From NCBI GenBank assembly GCA_003650185.1, contig QMOF01000014.1, positions 1 through 18,975 of the forward strand: DNA of 18,975 bases, in the 5' to 3' direction. The notes below the pieces were generated by a model, which saw only the letters and a program-made list of their open reading frames with translations, did no database searches and had not been told where the DNA came from. How positions within the stretch are numbered: position 1 is the stretch's first letter; the number at the start of each line of letters is the position of its first letter. This document shows, one piece after another, positions 1-7,590 of this stretch. The position numbers and the translations under genes are program-made. The stretch is from Chloroflexota bacterium. GTDB lineage: Bacteria > Chloroflexota > Dehalococcoidia > UBA2247 > RBG-13-53-26.

Positions 1-443
1 ACAAAGCCCACATGACCGCCCGCCTCCATACCCTGCACAATGATCATGTCCGCCCCGTCCTGCTCCGCCCTGACCGCATGTCTGAGAGACCCCACCATGG
101 CCATGATCTTGATGTCATGGCCTTTGACTGCCTGGATCACCCACCTGGGATTGCCCCTGGAATGGCAGATCACCGGCACTCTCTCCTCGATGAAGACCTG
201 GGCAAGGTCCTCATATCCAGGACTGCCGGCGATCAGGTTCACTCCAAAGGGCTTGTCTGTCAGATCCCTGATGGCCCGGATATCCTGACGTATCTCCTCG
301 GGAGACAGCCGGCCCGATGCCAGGATACCAAACCCGCCAGCGTCGGAGACTGCGGCCACCATCTGGGGGACTCCCACAAAATTGGCTGGCGCCTGGATGA
401 TTGGGTATCTCATACCGAGCAGGTCGGTTACTCTTGTTCTCAT
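1..443 (-). CDS. Nitronate monooxygenase-family FMN protein (partial, C-terminus beyond left edge)
   Basis: The N-terminal 147 residues of a TIM-barrel flavoprotein of the nitronate monooxygenase / 2-nitropropane dioxygenase / FabK family. Visible family motifs are PIIQAP near residues 14-19, VAAVSDAGGFG near 29-39, and the FMN-phosphate-site motif QGMEAGGH at 137-144. Known members oxidise alkyl nitronates with FMN, or reduce enoyl-ACP (FabK). The motifs shown do not decide between these, so the substrate is unknown. The ATG at 443 is the first in-frame start after the upstream gene and lies 37 bases beyond its stop. Its ribosome binding site is weak (GAGG about 17 bases upstream), so translational coupling is possible. 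The gene follows an iron-sulfur flavoprotein and probably shares its transcript. The rest of the barrel lies outside the window, so intactness cannot be judged. Confidence 0.85.
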   Translation of the reverse strand, partial: MRTRVTDLLGMRYPIIQAPANFVGVPQMVAAVSDAGGFGILASGRLSPEEIRQDIRAIRDLTDKPFGVNLIAGSPGYEDLAQVFIEERVPVICHSRGNPRWVIQAVKGHDIKIMAMVGSLRHAVRAEQDGADMIIVQGMEAGGHVGF

Positions 444-480
444 ACAGGCAACTAGCTTCGCCTCAACAACCCCGCGGCGC

Positions 481-1206
481 CTACTCTTCCTCCTTCTCTC
501 TCCAGACGCCGTCCACAAAGACCATTTTGTCCTTCTCCTTCACACGCGTTCCTCTAAACGTGGTGGTGTATTCCTGCGGCAATGTAACTCCAGCGTCCCT
601 AGCGTATCTTATCATCCTGGTAATCTCAACCACCTTGACTGCTACCTGGTGTACTCGGGCCATCCCTGACTTGTCGTCCAGTACCCCGTGCTCCAGATAC
701 GCCGGTCTTTGCCCAAATGCCGCCGTGCTGGCAACAACCCAGCCCCGGGCCACCACAAAGCCGGCCCCTCTGCCCACGACCTCCAGGTCCTCAAGCGCAC
801 GTTCCATGCCCATGCCGAGGAACCCAACGCTCAGGAGCCCGGAGACCTTGTTCCTGAAGTTGTAGGTGAAGAACTGATGGTAACGCCACCGGGAAATCAG
901 GATATGCATCAGCGGTGCAGCGCCGACATTCCATACAGGAGCCCCGAGGATCATCCCATCACTGGCAATCATCTTGTCGAACACCATGTGGGCGTCGTCC
1001 TCTATCTTGCACGGTGACCTGTTCTCTATGCACCACTGGCAATGGCGACACATTGCGATCTTCTTGTCGGCCAGGGTGATGAACTCCGTCTCAACCCCCG
1101 GCACCTGTCCCGCTGTGTTCAAAGCCTGCTGGACCATCGTATCGCAATTGCCACCCTTGACAGGCGTCATGGAAATACCCAACACCTTGATGTTGACCGG
1201 TATCAT
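481..1206 (-). CDS. Iron-sulfur flavoprotein (NADPH-dependent FMN reductase / Isf family)
   Basis: A 241-residue flavodoxin-fold protein. The FMN-phosphate loop is at residues 11-24 (SMTPVKGGNCDTM), and a second flavin contact, GAPVWNVGAAPLM, is at 88-100. Between them is a compact cysteine cluster, C53, C56, C59 and C66 (CX2CX2CX6C). This is the 4Fe-4S signature of iron-sulfur flavoproteins described from methanogens and other anaerobes. Such proteins pass electrons between ferredoxin-like donors and small acceptors, and some reduce oxygen or peroxide. The acceptor here is not predictable. The C-terminal 60 or so residues extend beyond the core fold and show no motif I recognise. The ATG at 1206 has GGGAG nine bases upstream. 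The gene follows a hairpin and a 112-base spacer after the dehydrogenase gene and is followed 37 bases on by a nitronate-monooxygenase-type gene, so these two flavoproteins may form a small redox unit. Confidence 0.87.
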   Translation of the reverse strand: MIPVNIKVLGISMTPVKGGNCDTMVQQALNTAGQVPGVETEFITLADKKIAMCRHCQWCIENRSPCKIEDDAHMVFDKMIASDGMILGAPVWNVGAAPLMHILISRWRYHQFFTYNFRNKVSGLLSVGFLGMGMERALEDLEVVGRGAGFVVARGWVVASTAAFGQRPAYLEHGVLDDKSGMARVHQVAVKVVEITRMIRYARDAGVTLPQEYTTTFRGTRVKEKDKMVFVDGVWREKEEE

Positions 1207-1278
1207 CTAATATCACTCCCTGATCTCTCGAAACTCGGATAAGCGTCCTGACAGGCCATCGCGGCCCCGCCCCGAAAT

Positions 1279-1319
1279 GAGCTGAGCACGCCCGCGCAAG
1301 GCGGCCGGTGCCTCAGCTC
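1279..1319 (-). terminator. Terminator-like hairpin after dehydrogenase copy 1
   Basis: A perfect 8-base inverted repeat, GAGCTGAG (1279-1286) and CTCAGCTC (1312-1319), begins at the last base of the upstream gene's stop codon. Three more pairs (CAC/GTG) continue the stem past a one-base bulge, and the loop is GC-rich. On the transcribed strand it is followed by ATTTCGG, only a short T run, so it may be a weak intrinsic terminator or a 3'-end stabilising stem. It separates the dehydrogenase from the flavoprotein pair. Confidence 0.45.
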
Positions 1320-2173
1320 TACTTCTTCTCCACCGGCCTTGAGAACTCCTTGGGCGGACCCTTCTTCGCCAGTTCGCAAACCAGGGCAGCAATCGGGCAG
1401 GCTTGGTTCACCTCATGAGCAATGGCCAGAGCGTAGCTGAGGTCCTTGGCCCCGACATAGTAGGTGGGTGGCGGCGGGTCAGTCCACATGGACTTCAACC
1501 ACTGCCAGTTCTGCACCGAGAAGCTGTTGCCCGATCCTATCTTGATATGCTCTACCAGCATCTCTTCCGTGGCACCATTCTTCATGCCCCAGGCTATCGC
1601 CTCAGCGGCCACCCAGGCATTGATGATGGCGCACATGTTGTTGGCCAGCTTGACGATCTGCCCCATTCCGATAGTGCCGCAGTACGTGATTTTCCCCATC
1701 CTCTCCAGCACTTCCCGGTACTTCTCCAGGGCCTCCTTATCACCGCCAACGCTGATACCCAGCGTCCCCGCCTCAGCCCCCATCCGAGCGCCAACCACCG
1801 GCGCATCGAACACGTCGACCTTCTTCGGCTGGGCCGCCGCGGCCACCCTCTTGCAGAAAGCAGGCGAATACGTGCCCATCAGGAGAATACCGTCGCCCGC
1901 CTTCACACCCTCCAGCAACCCGCCAGGACCGAAAATCACCTCGTCTGCCTGCTTGTCATTCTGGACCATGATGATGCTGACGTCTGACGCCTGGGCCACT
2001 TCCTTTGGCGTCTTGACCTCCATGGCCCCCAGGCTCTTCATCTCCTCGATAGGCTGCCGCCTCACATGACCGCAGACGGTAGTCTGATAGCCACCGGTCA
2101 CCAACCTCTTTGCCATAGGAAGCCCAATGTCCCCCAAACCTATGAATCCGACCTTCTTCTTCTCGTCACCCAT
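1319..2173 (-). CDS. 3-hydroxyisobutyrate dehydrogenase-like oxidoreductase (copy 1)
   Basis: A 284-residue member of the beta-hydroxyacid dehydrogenase family, which oxidises 3-hydroxy acids or reduces the matching semialdehydes with NAD(P). The N-terminal Rossmann loop reads GFIGLGDIGLPMA (residues 9-21). HVRR after the second strand suggests NADP. The catalytic lysine is K175 in KLANN (175-179), and KDLSYAL near the C-terminus is typical. In the substrate loop the usual DAPVSGG is DAPVVGA (123-129), so the serine that contacts the substrate carboxylate in characterised members is absent and the substrate may be atypical. The ATG at 2173 was chosen over an open extension to 2260 because AGGGAGG lies 7 bases upstream and the extension has no family similarity. 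It lies 152 bases after the carboxylase beta gene and is a clear paralogue of the gene at 10415-11326. Confidence 0.9.
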   Translation of the reverse strand: MGDEKKKVGFIGLGDIGLPMAKRLVTGGYQTTVCGHVRRQPIEEMKSLGAMEVKTPKEVAQASDVSIIMVQNDKQADEVIFGPGGLLEGVKAGDGILLMGTYSPAFCKRVAAAAQPKKVDVFDAPVVGARMGAEAGTLGISVGGDKEALEKYREVLERMGKITYCGTIGMGQIVKLANNMCAIINAWVAAEAIAWGMKNGATEEMLVEHIKIGSGNSFSVQNWQWLKSMWTDPPPPTYYVGAKDLSYALAIAHEVNQACPIAALVCELAKKGPPKEFSRPVEKK

Positions 2174-2292
2174 TTCGTTACCTCCCTTGTCACTTGCTAG
2201 CATATTCCGCGGGTCTGGAAGGAACCACCCGCAGTAGAAGGGCAAGCTACCCGCCGTCACACAAAGGCCAACAGCGGAGGCTCATCCGGCAA

Positions 2293-2308
2293 CGCGCTCC
2301 ATAGCGCA
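2293..2308 (-). other. Short hairpin just after carboxylase beta copy 1
   Basis: GCGCT (2294-2298) and AGCGC (2303-2307) form a 5-pair stem with a 4-base loop, extended by one G-U pair in the transcript. It lies about 18 bases beyond the beta stop codon and has no T run after it. It could be a 3'-end stabilising stem. Chance occurrence is possible. Confidence 0.25.
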
Positions 2309-2325
2309 GTCAGCATTGCAGATGC

Positions 2326-4488
2326 CTATTTCCTCTTGTATCTCATGAACTTGTGCTCATCCAGCTCCACGTAGTTCTGAGGTGGTATGAGCAACGTCGT
2401 CATGGTATGCTCGATAATGGCCGGTCCGTCGATTCTGTTCCCAGCCTCCAGCAGGTCCTGCTCCCACAGATCAAAGGTGATCCAGCCTCCATCGAAGAAG
2501 GCATCGCGCTGGCCCTTGTACGCCTTCTTGGGAGGTTCCTTTCCCTGGATGGGATAGCTGACTATCACAGGCTTAGGTTTCCTGGCCACCGCCTCAACAT
2601 ATACCTCGGTGATCTGGTAGCCGGACTCGGGGAAGCGCGCCCCGGCCGGATATATCTTGGTGTAGTGCTTCTCAAAGGCGCCGATGACCTTGTCCAAGTC
2701 TTCGAGACTGCTCACCCGGGAAACCTCCACTGGGACCTCCCAGTTGGAGAGTTGGCCTATATAGCGGCAGGATATGCCGTGCCTGAAGAAGACCTCATCG
2801 GGCGGTATGCCCTCAGCCTCGAGCTCCTGGTAGCCGCGCTCCTCCATTTCCTGCCATGCCTGGCTCAACATGCTTCCCTGGTACATCTTGATGTCGTCCG
2901 TCATATCAGGCGTCAGAAAGAAGGTGACAGCCTTGTCGTAGCGATGGAAGTAGTCGGCCGCAGCCACGCCGAAAGAGGAGAACACCGCTGCCCACGGGAC
3001 AACGATCACCTCCGCGAACTCAATAGCCCTTTCCAGCCCCCACAGATGCAACGGGCCAGCAGCACCGTACACCAGCAGAGTGAACTCGGCCGGATTCAGC
3101 CCCCTTGACAGGAGCACTCCGTTAATGTGGTCGGCCACCCTGGCGTGCAGCAGTTCCAGAATCTTGCTGCAAACGTCGAACACATCCTGGCCGAGTGGCT
3201 CAGCTATCCTCTTGGTAAGCTCCGCCTCGGCCCTGTCCCTGTTCACCTTGATCGTTCCGCCCAGATAGTAGTCGGGGTCAAGATATCTCATGGTAAGGTC
3301 TATGTCCCCGATTGTGGTCTGGTCGGAGACATACATGGTCCCCAGGTCTGCCTTCACGCTCTCGGGGCCTATTGTGATCCGTTTCGTCACCGGGTCTGCG
3401 TGAACCACGTGGCTGCAACCGGCTCCGATGGAGTCGATGGCGATCATGGGCATCCTCAGCCGGTGACCGGAGAACTCAGGCTCTTTCCTCACCGGCAGCA
3501 GCCCACCGGCAATAAGCCCTACGTCACAGGTGGTGCAGCCCAGGTCCCAGCACACCATGTTGGGCACATTCAGGAAGTCCGCGATGAACTTGCCCCCGAG
3601 CAGACCACCCACCGGGCCCGAAATGGCTGCCTCGGCCAGCTTCGGGTAGCGGATGGTGGCCGCCGCCCCATAGCCGAGCAAGGTCAGCAGCTCATGTTTG
3701 TATCCTTCATTCCTGGCCGCCTCCTCAACACGGAAGTACTTTCTTCTGGCAACCTCTGCCGTGTAGCACTGAATGAGGAGGGTCTTCAACCTTTCGGTCT
3801 CATTAGGCACGGCACACATTTCGTAGGAGGCGACCACCGGTGTGTCAAGACCACGCTGTTGCACCATTTCACGGGCGATCTCGGCAATCCTCATTTCATG
3901 CTGTGGATTGGCATATGACCCCAGGGTAAGGACCCCTATTACTTCAACCCCGGAGTCGAGCAACTCCCGGACGGCCTGCACCGCCTCCGACTCCACCAGG
4001 GGGATTACCACCTGACCTGGGAAGTAATGATGGGCCATGTAATAGCTGCCAACGGAGACCCGCTCCGTGACTTCTTTGACGTTCTCCGGCTGAACCATCC
4101 ATGGGGTATGCTCATGAAGTTGCTGGTGGAGAATATCCTCGTACGACTGCCCTATCCACGTGAGACCTCTTTCGATGATGGGGAGTTGGGCGAATCCCCT
4201 GGTCACTATCAGGCCCACTTTGCTTCCTGACCGGGTGACCAGGATATTGACCATAGCCGTGCCCGTGTAGGTGGACGATCGGGCTGCCTGGTGTATCTGG
4301 GCCGTGGTCATTCCCCAGCGTGCAGCTGCATCATTTAGCGAACCAAGGTAGCTGACGCTCTCGTCTTCGTGGTTGGTCAAGAACTTGCCCGTTGAGAACT
4401 GGCCGTCTTCGCCGACCAGGAAGCAATCGGTCATCGACCCGCCAGCATCCAGGGCAATTATGAACCTCTCTTCTACCTTCTCTGCCAT
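2326..4488 (-). CDS. acxA: Ketone (acetone-type) carboxylase beta subunit, HyuA family, with altered nucleotide-binding motifs (copy 1)
   Basis: A 720-residue HyuA/oxoprolinase-type subunit, close to the roughly 717 residues of the known acetone carboxylase beta subunit. In that enzyme the beta subunit uses ATP to activate the ketone for carboxylation. The gene is third in an alpha-gamma-beta cluster. Its ATG is one base after the gamma stop, with AGGAGGG inside the gamma end, so the two are translationally coupled. Conserved features kept are DAGGSMTD (14-21), YTGTAM (74-79) and SGPVGGLLG (290-298). Three nucleotide-site motifs deviate from copy 2 (15643-17799): DLGGTTFD is DLGCTTCD (315-322), GAGTGT is GAGCSH (355-360), and YGGSGP is YGAAGP (474-479). 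The frame is open and otherwise well conserved, so this looks like divergence, not decay. Whether it still binds ATP is doubtful. A 5-oxoprolinase role is unlikely given the gamma-subunit neighbour. Confidence 0.88.
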   Translation of the reverse strand: MAEKVEERFIIALDAGGSMTDCFLVGEDGQFSTGKFLTNHEDESVSYLGSLNDAAARWGMTTAQIHQAARSSTYTGTAMVNILVTRSGSKVGLIVTRGFAQLPIIERGLTWIGQSYEDILHQQLHEHTPWMVQPENVKEVTERVSVGSYYMAHHYFPGQVVIPLVESEAVQAVRELLDSGVEVIGVLTLGSYANPQHEMRIAEIAREMVQQRGLDTPVVASYEMCAVPNETERLKTLLIQCYTAEVARRKYFRVEEAARNEGYKHELLTLLGYGAAATIRYPKLAEAAISGPVGGLLGGKFIADFLNVPNMVCWDLGCTTCDVGLIAGGLLPVRKEPEFSGHRLRMPMIAIDSIGAGCSHVVHADPVTKRITIGPESVKADLGTMYVSDQTTIGDIDLTMRYLDPDYYLGGTIKVNRDRAEAELTKRIAEPLGQDVFDVCSKILELLHARVADHINGVLLSRGLNPAEFTLLVYGAAGPLHLWGLERAIEFAEVIVVPWAAVFSSFGVAAADYFHRYDKAVTFFLTPDMTDDIKMYQGSMLSQAWQEMEERGYQELEAEGIPPDEVFFRHGISCRYIGQLSNWEVPVEVSRVSSLEDLDKVIGAFEKHYTKIYPAGARFPESGYQITEVYVEAVARKPKPVIVSYPIQGKEPPKKAYKGQRDAFFDGGWITFDLWEQDLLEAGNRIDGPAIIEHTMTTLLIPPQNYVELDEHKFMRYKRK

Positions 4489-4489
4489 T

Positions 4490-5068
4490 CTATCCCTCCT
4501 TGGCCCACTCTGCGGGCCGCTCTAAGGTCTTGTCCTGGAACCAGTCTGGTGACTCGTCGGGCAACGGCGTGCCCAGCCAGTCCCGGTAGAAGGTGTCCAG
4601 GTCAGGCAGCATCTCAAATATGGGCGGGTATCCCTCCGGAACAATCTCGGTGCCCAATTGAGAGAAGCATCCCGGGCAGTAGTACTCTCTGATCTCGACC
4701 AGGTGTGGTTCGGGCGCCGCCTCCTCAACCGCCACCACTTCCGCCATCTCCTCAAGGGTCTTCCTGGTGCGGATACGGCAGCCAAGCTTCCAGTTGACTC
4801 GATAGTCGCCAAACTCATGACCGCAATCGCACTTCACCACCCTGCCACCACCTTCCTTGGCCACGATGTACAGGTGGTCCGAGATTCGAAGCAGTATCTT
4901 GTCTTTCCAGGGCACCCTCTCCTGTAGCACCTCTAGGTACTTCCAGAAACGGTCGTTGTCCTTGGGAGCCAGGCGAATGGCCTTCTTCACCTCCTCCCAA
5001 TCGAGCTTGCCTTCGACGAGGAGCCTCAGATGCTCTTTCGGAAAACGGGTATCTCTTTTCTGCTCCAT
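4490..5068 (-). CDS. acxC: Ketone (acetone-type) carboxylase gamma subunit (copy 1)
   Basis: A 192-residue small subunit found only with acetone-type carboxylases, where it holds a structural zinc and braces the alpha/beta core. Cysteines C80 and C82 (KCDCGHEFGDYR), C97, and the pair C131/C134 (YYCPGC) give the metal-binding pattern. The C-terminal block GYPPIFEMLPDLDTFYRDWLG is shared almost unchanged with copy 2. The ATG at 5068 is preferred over a longer open extension because AAGGGG sits just upstream, it falls 11 bases after the alpha stop, and copy 2 begins at the equivalent point. Its presence is what separates this cluster from ordinary hydantoinases or oxoprolinases, which lack such a subunit. 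The exact ketone substrate is unknown. Confidence 0.9.
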   Translation of the reverse strand: MEQKRDTRFPKEHLRLLVEGKLDWEEVKKAIRLAPKDNDRFWKYLEVLQERVPWKDKILLRISDHLYIVAKEGGGRVVKCDCGHEFGDYRVNWKLGCRIRTRKTLEEMAEVVAVEEAAPEPHLVEIREYYCPGCFSQLGTEIVPEGYPPIFEMLPDLDTFYRDWLGTPLPDESPDWFQDKTLERPAEWAKEG

Positions 5069-5079
5069 GACACCCCTTT

Positions 5080-7260
5080 CTATAGCGCGTAGTCCTCGGG
5101 CAACTGCCACATGCCCATGAACTGGGTCCGGAACTTGCCCCACTTCAAAGCATCGGCAAACATGTTGTAGACATCCTCATGCCACGCTTTCTTCAGCGCT
5201 ACTTCCCTCTCCTGCCTCCACCAATCCTTTGCATCAAGGGACTTCTCCTTCCGTGTGTTCCGCATTTGCTGGCGCAGCGCGTCGCTCGCAGCCACGTCCA
5301 CCTTTCCGTCCTTGTCAATCACCGCGCCGTAAGTAGTCCTGGCCACATCGGCTGTGACCCAGCCGTACTTCACGTCGTTCTCGATCAGCTTATAGTCTCG
5401 CTCTAAGACGTCGCCCCAGCCCCCTCTGCAACCAGAGGTACTCCCGAACAGGTCACCGTCCTTGCAGACGATGTTGGGCGTGGCACCCTTGAAGGCTTCG
5501 ACACTGCCAGCTTTCAGCGTCCCGTCTTCGAGCCATTGCCTCATCTCGACGAAACTTCTCGGGTAGGGCTTGCCCTCTTCCAAAAGCTCTCTCATGTTGG
5601 TGTCATGGGCAAACACCACGACATCGTTCGGTCCCGGATAGCCACCGCACATGCCCATGCCAGCACGGCCCATACCATTGGTAGAACCAAAAACGGCCAC
5701 AACCAGGGACTGGCCTGGGTCGGTGATCATCTGCATCATGCCCACTCCCAGTCCACCCCTGAACTTGCCATGGCCGCAGTAGTTGGGCACAAGGACCTTG
5801 CCTATGTTCAGGTTGGTGGGCTGCAAGAACTCACCCAGCTCGGTTTCGCCCAGGTCAGGCGCAGGGTTAGGGGAGCAGACCATGGCAGCCTCACCATCCT
5901 TGTACGGCGTTGCGCCCGATGCCCAGCAAGTGATGAGGGTCATGTCGCCGCCAGCCCAGCGGAATCCGTCGCCCATGACACCGGCCAGACCGTACCCGAC
6001 GCCGGCGGCGTCCTGCGGGAAACACTCTTCCAGGTAGCCCCTCGCAAAATAGGCCATGCTCAAGGGGTTGTGGAACAGGAAGATATACTTGCCGACCTCA
6101 GCCAGTGACATCACAGTGGCGGCATAAGGGTTCTGCGGATTGAACATACAACCCGGCGGCAGGTTCCAGCTCGTCATGTAGTAGAGCGCCGTGTTCAACG
6201 TCTGTGTGTAGGCAAACATCGGCCAGCAGCCCAGCGAGGTCAACATTCTGATGGCGGGCTCGTAGGCGTTGCAGTGGAACTCGGCTTCACTGGACAGCCC
6301 CTCCACGTCACAGTGAATCCTGCCATCAGGCAAGATTTGAAGCTCGCCCGGCTCATGAAGTAACCAGTCCCTGTTCGATCCCGCAAACAGCTTCCCCACC
6401 ACCCCCTTGTACTTCACCATGTTCAGGTGGAGATAGTGATATATTCCTGGAACAGCCTGAGTCTTGATCCTCTGCACCAGCAACCGCCTCTCACGTTCAA
6501 TGATCTCCTTTATGCCTTTCCTGAAGTACTCCACCCCAAACTCTTCCACTATGCCCAGTACAGCATCATGTAATGCCGCACACCCGGCCGTCCTCATCTT
6601 GTCGTCAAGAATATTGAAGGCCTCCGTCCGCGTGCGCCTCTTCCAGTGCAACTCCCACCACTTCTCCGTCTTGAAGTTGGTCCCTATCTTGGTTGGGGGA
6701 ACAGTGAAGCCATCGGTGAAAACACTGGGCGAGATTACACCGAGACCGCCCGGCTGGAGACCCCCGACATCGGTGATATGGTTCAGACCCACCGTCCAGC
6801 CGATCAGCTCGTCCTTGTAGAAGATCGGTATGAAATTGTAGCAGTCCGCATTGTGCGGAGCCCCGTATAACGCATCATTATTGAAGAAGACGTCACCCGG
6901 CCTGATCCCAGGGTCATCTTCGAAGCCCAGGTTGGCGATGGAACGGATCATAAAAGGAAAAGCCTGGATGTGACCAGCGAGCCCATAGGAGGCAGAGACG
7001 ACATCACCCTCCGGCGTTGCCAGCAGGAACAGCAGCTCGCCCTGCACCAAAGACATAGGATTGGCCGAAATCAGTTTGGCCATCTCCCTGGCATTTATGC
7101 AGGCGGCCACTAGTCTCATCTGGAACCTCATGAACTTGGCTGGGTCACCCTCAACCAGTTCGAGTTTCTCCAGCCCATAGGCATAACCGCTGTCTTCAAA
7201 CAGCTTCTCCCTCTCCGCAACTACTTCCTTCAGCGTCTTACCCTGGTAACATATACCCAT
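5080..7260 (-). CDS. acxB: Ketone (acetone-type) carboxylase alpha subunit, HyuB family (copy 1)
   Basis: A 726-residue HyuB/oxoprolinase-B-type subunit. In acetone carboxylase the alpha subunit holds the Mn(II) site where the activated ketone meets activated bicarbonate. Here H136, D139 and H161 (HNAD...NH, spacing HX2DX21H) match the His-Asp-His metal ligand spacing I recall for the Xanthobacter enzyme, so the carboxylation site looks intact. Further blocks typical of the family are GDVFFNNDALYG (122-133) and the C-terminal GGWGD region; the protein ends in WQLPEDYAL, which copy 2 shares. The ATG at 7260 was chosen because AAGGAGG lies four bases upstream. An open extension to 7467 has no family similarity and overlaps the hairpin region. 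It heads the cluster and follows a 330-base spacer after a solute-binding lipoprotein, so carboxylase and lipoprotein may share a transcript. Confidence 0.92.
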   Translation of the reverse strand: MGICYQGKTLKEVVAEREKLFEDSGYAYGLEKLELVEGDPAKFMRFQMRLVAACINAREMAKLISANPMSLVQGELLFLLATPEGDVVSASYGLAGHIQAFPFMIRSIANLGFEDDPGIRPGDVFFNNDALYGAPHNADCYNFIPIFYKDELIGWTVGLNHITDVGGLQPGGLGVISPSVFTDGFTVPPTKIGTNFKTEKWWELHWKRRTRTEAFNILDDKMRTAGCAALHDAVLGIVEEFGVEYFRKGIKEIIERERRLLVQRIKTQAVPGIYHYLHLNMVKYKGVVGKLFAGSNRDWLLHEPGELQILPDGRIHCDVEGLSSEAEFHCNAYEPAIRMLTSLGCWPMFAYTQTLNTALYYMTSWNLPPGCMFNPQNPYAATVMSLAEVGKYIFLFHNPLSMAYFARGYLEECFPQDAAGVGYGLAGVMGDGFRWAGGDMTLITCWASGATPYKDGEAAMVCSPNPAPDLGETELGEFLQPTNLNIGKVLVPNYCGHGKFRGGLGVGMMQMITDPGQSLVVAVFGSTNGMGRAGMGMCGGYPGPNDVVVFAHDTNMRELLEEGKPYPRSFVEMRQWLEDGTLKAGSVEAFKGATPNIVCKDGDLFGSTSGCRGGWGDVLERDYKLIENDVKYGWVTADVARTTYGAVIDKDGKVDVAASDALRQQMRNTRKEKSLDAKDWWRQEREVALKKAWHEDVYNMFADALKWGKFRTQFMGMWQLPEDYAL

Positions 7261-7450
7261 TTCGCCTCCTTCTAGAGAATCACACCTTGACTGAAGCGCG
7301 GGCGCGCCATCGGAACCACACGACTGCAAGAGGAATGAGCGGCGTACTCCACCTCTTGTGTCGACCACAATCCGCCTGGCGACCTGCCTCACCCCGGCAC
7401 CACTCACCCCAGGGCAGCTATCGCCACAGGCACCCGCCAAGCCAAATCGA

Positions 7451-7477
7451 GCTGTCTCATACTCCACAAGAGACAGC
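7451..7477 (-). promoter_or_regulatory. Perfect dyad / hairpin B in the carboxylase leader
   Basis: GCTGTCTC (7451-7458) and GAGACAGC (7470-7477) are an exact 8-base inverted repeat around an 11-base centre. It may be a protein operator or, in RNA, a hairpin. It has no T run after it in the direction of transcription, so it is not a standard intrinsic terminator. The ten bases GCTGTCTCAT at its left recur at 8909-8918, next to the predicted start site of the upstream lipoprotein gene. Confidence 0.5.
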
Positions 7478-7509
7478 CCCGTTCGCGCTTGCTGCCCGGG
7501 GCTATCTCC
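7469..7509 (-). promoter_or_regulatory. Hairpin A, mutually exclusive with hairpin B
   Basis: On the transcribed strand GAGATAGCCCC (7508-7498) can pair with GGGGCTGTCTC (7480-7470) across a 17-base loop. This gives 11 pairs with one G-U, plus a terminal G-U. The right-hand segment is the same GCTGTCTC that forms one arm of hairpin B, so the two structures cannot coexist. This is the geometry of an attenuator or other leader switch, but no ligand domain, leader peptide or T-rich terminator is evident. Confidence 0.4.
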
Positions 7510-7590
7510 GTCGCTTCACCTTTGCTAACCTATCAGCCGACAGCGGCACCATATGCCAGGACCAGGACTCGTACCCAATTCCGCTAACGC

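Larger units (their letters stand above)
7261..7590 (-). other. 330-base spacer between lipoprotein and carboxylase alpha
   Basis: No gene is supported here. It holds a good ribosome binding site for the alpha subunit at its left end and two overlapping inverted repeats at 7451-7509, described separately. I found no convincing sigma70 promoter: the closest candidate, TTGGCT with a 17-base spacer to GATAGC, is poor. Read-through from the lipoprotein gene is therefore the simpler model for expression of the carboxylase. Confidence 0.6.

Noticed and set aside
2293..2308. Terminator after carboxylase beta copy 1
   Set aside because: The stem has only five to six pairs and no T run, so it is kept only as a low-confidence hairpin.
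2326..7260. Annotation as hydantoinase or 5-oxoprolinase
   Set aside because: The HyuA and HyuB folds fit, but the gamma subunit with its zinc cysteines and the HX2DX21H site of alpha are specific to acetone-type carboxylases.
7261..7467. N-terminal extension of carboxylase alpha copy 1
   Set aside because: It is open in frame but has no family similarity, and the ATG at 7260 carries an ideal AAGGAGG site.
7451..7477. Intrinsic terminator after the lipoprotein gene
   Set aside because: The stem is good, but on the transcribed strand it is followed by TCGATTTGG, not a T run. It is reported as a regulatory dyad instead.
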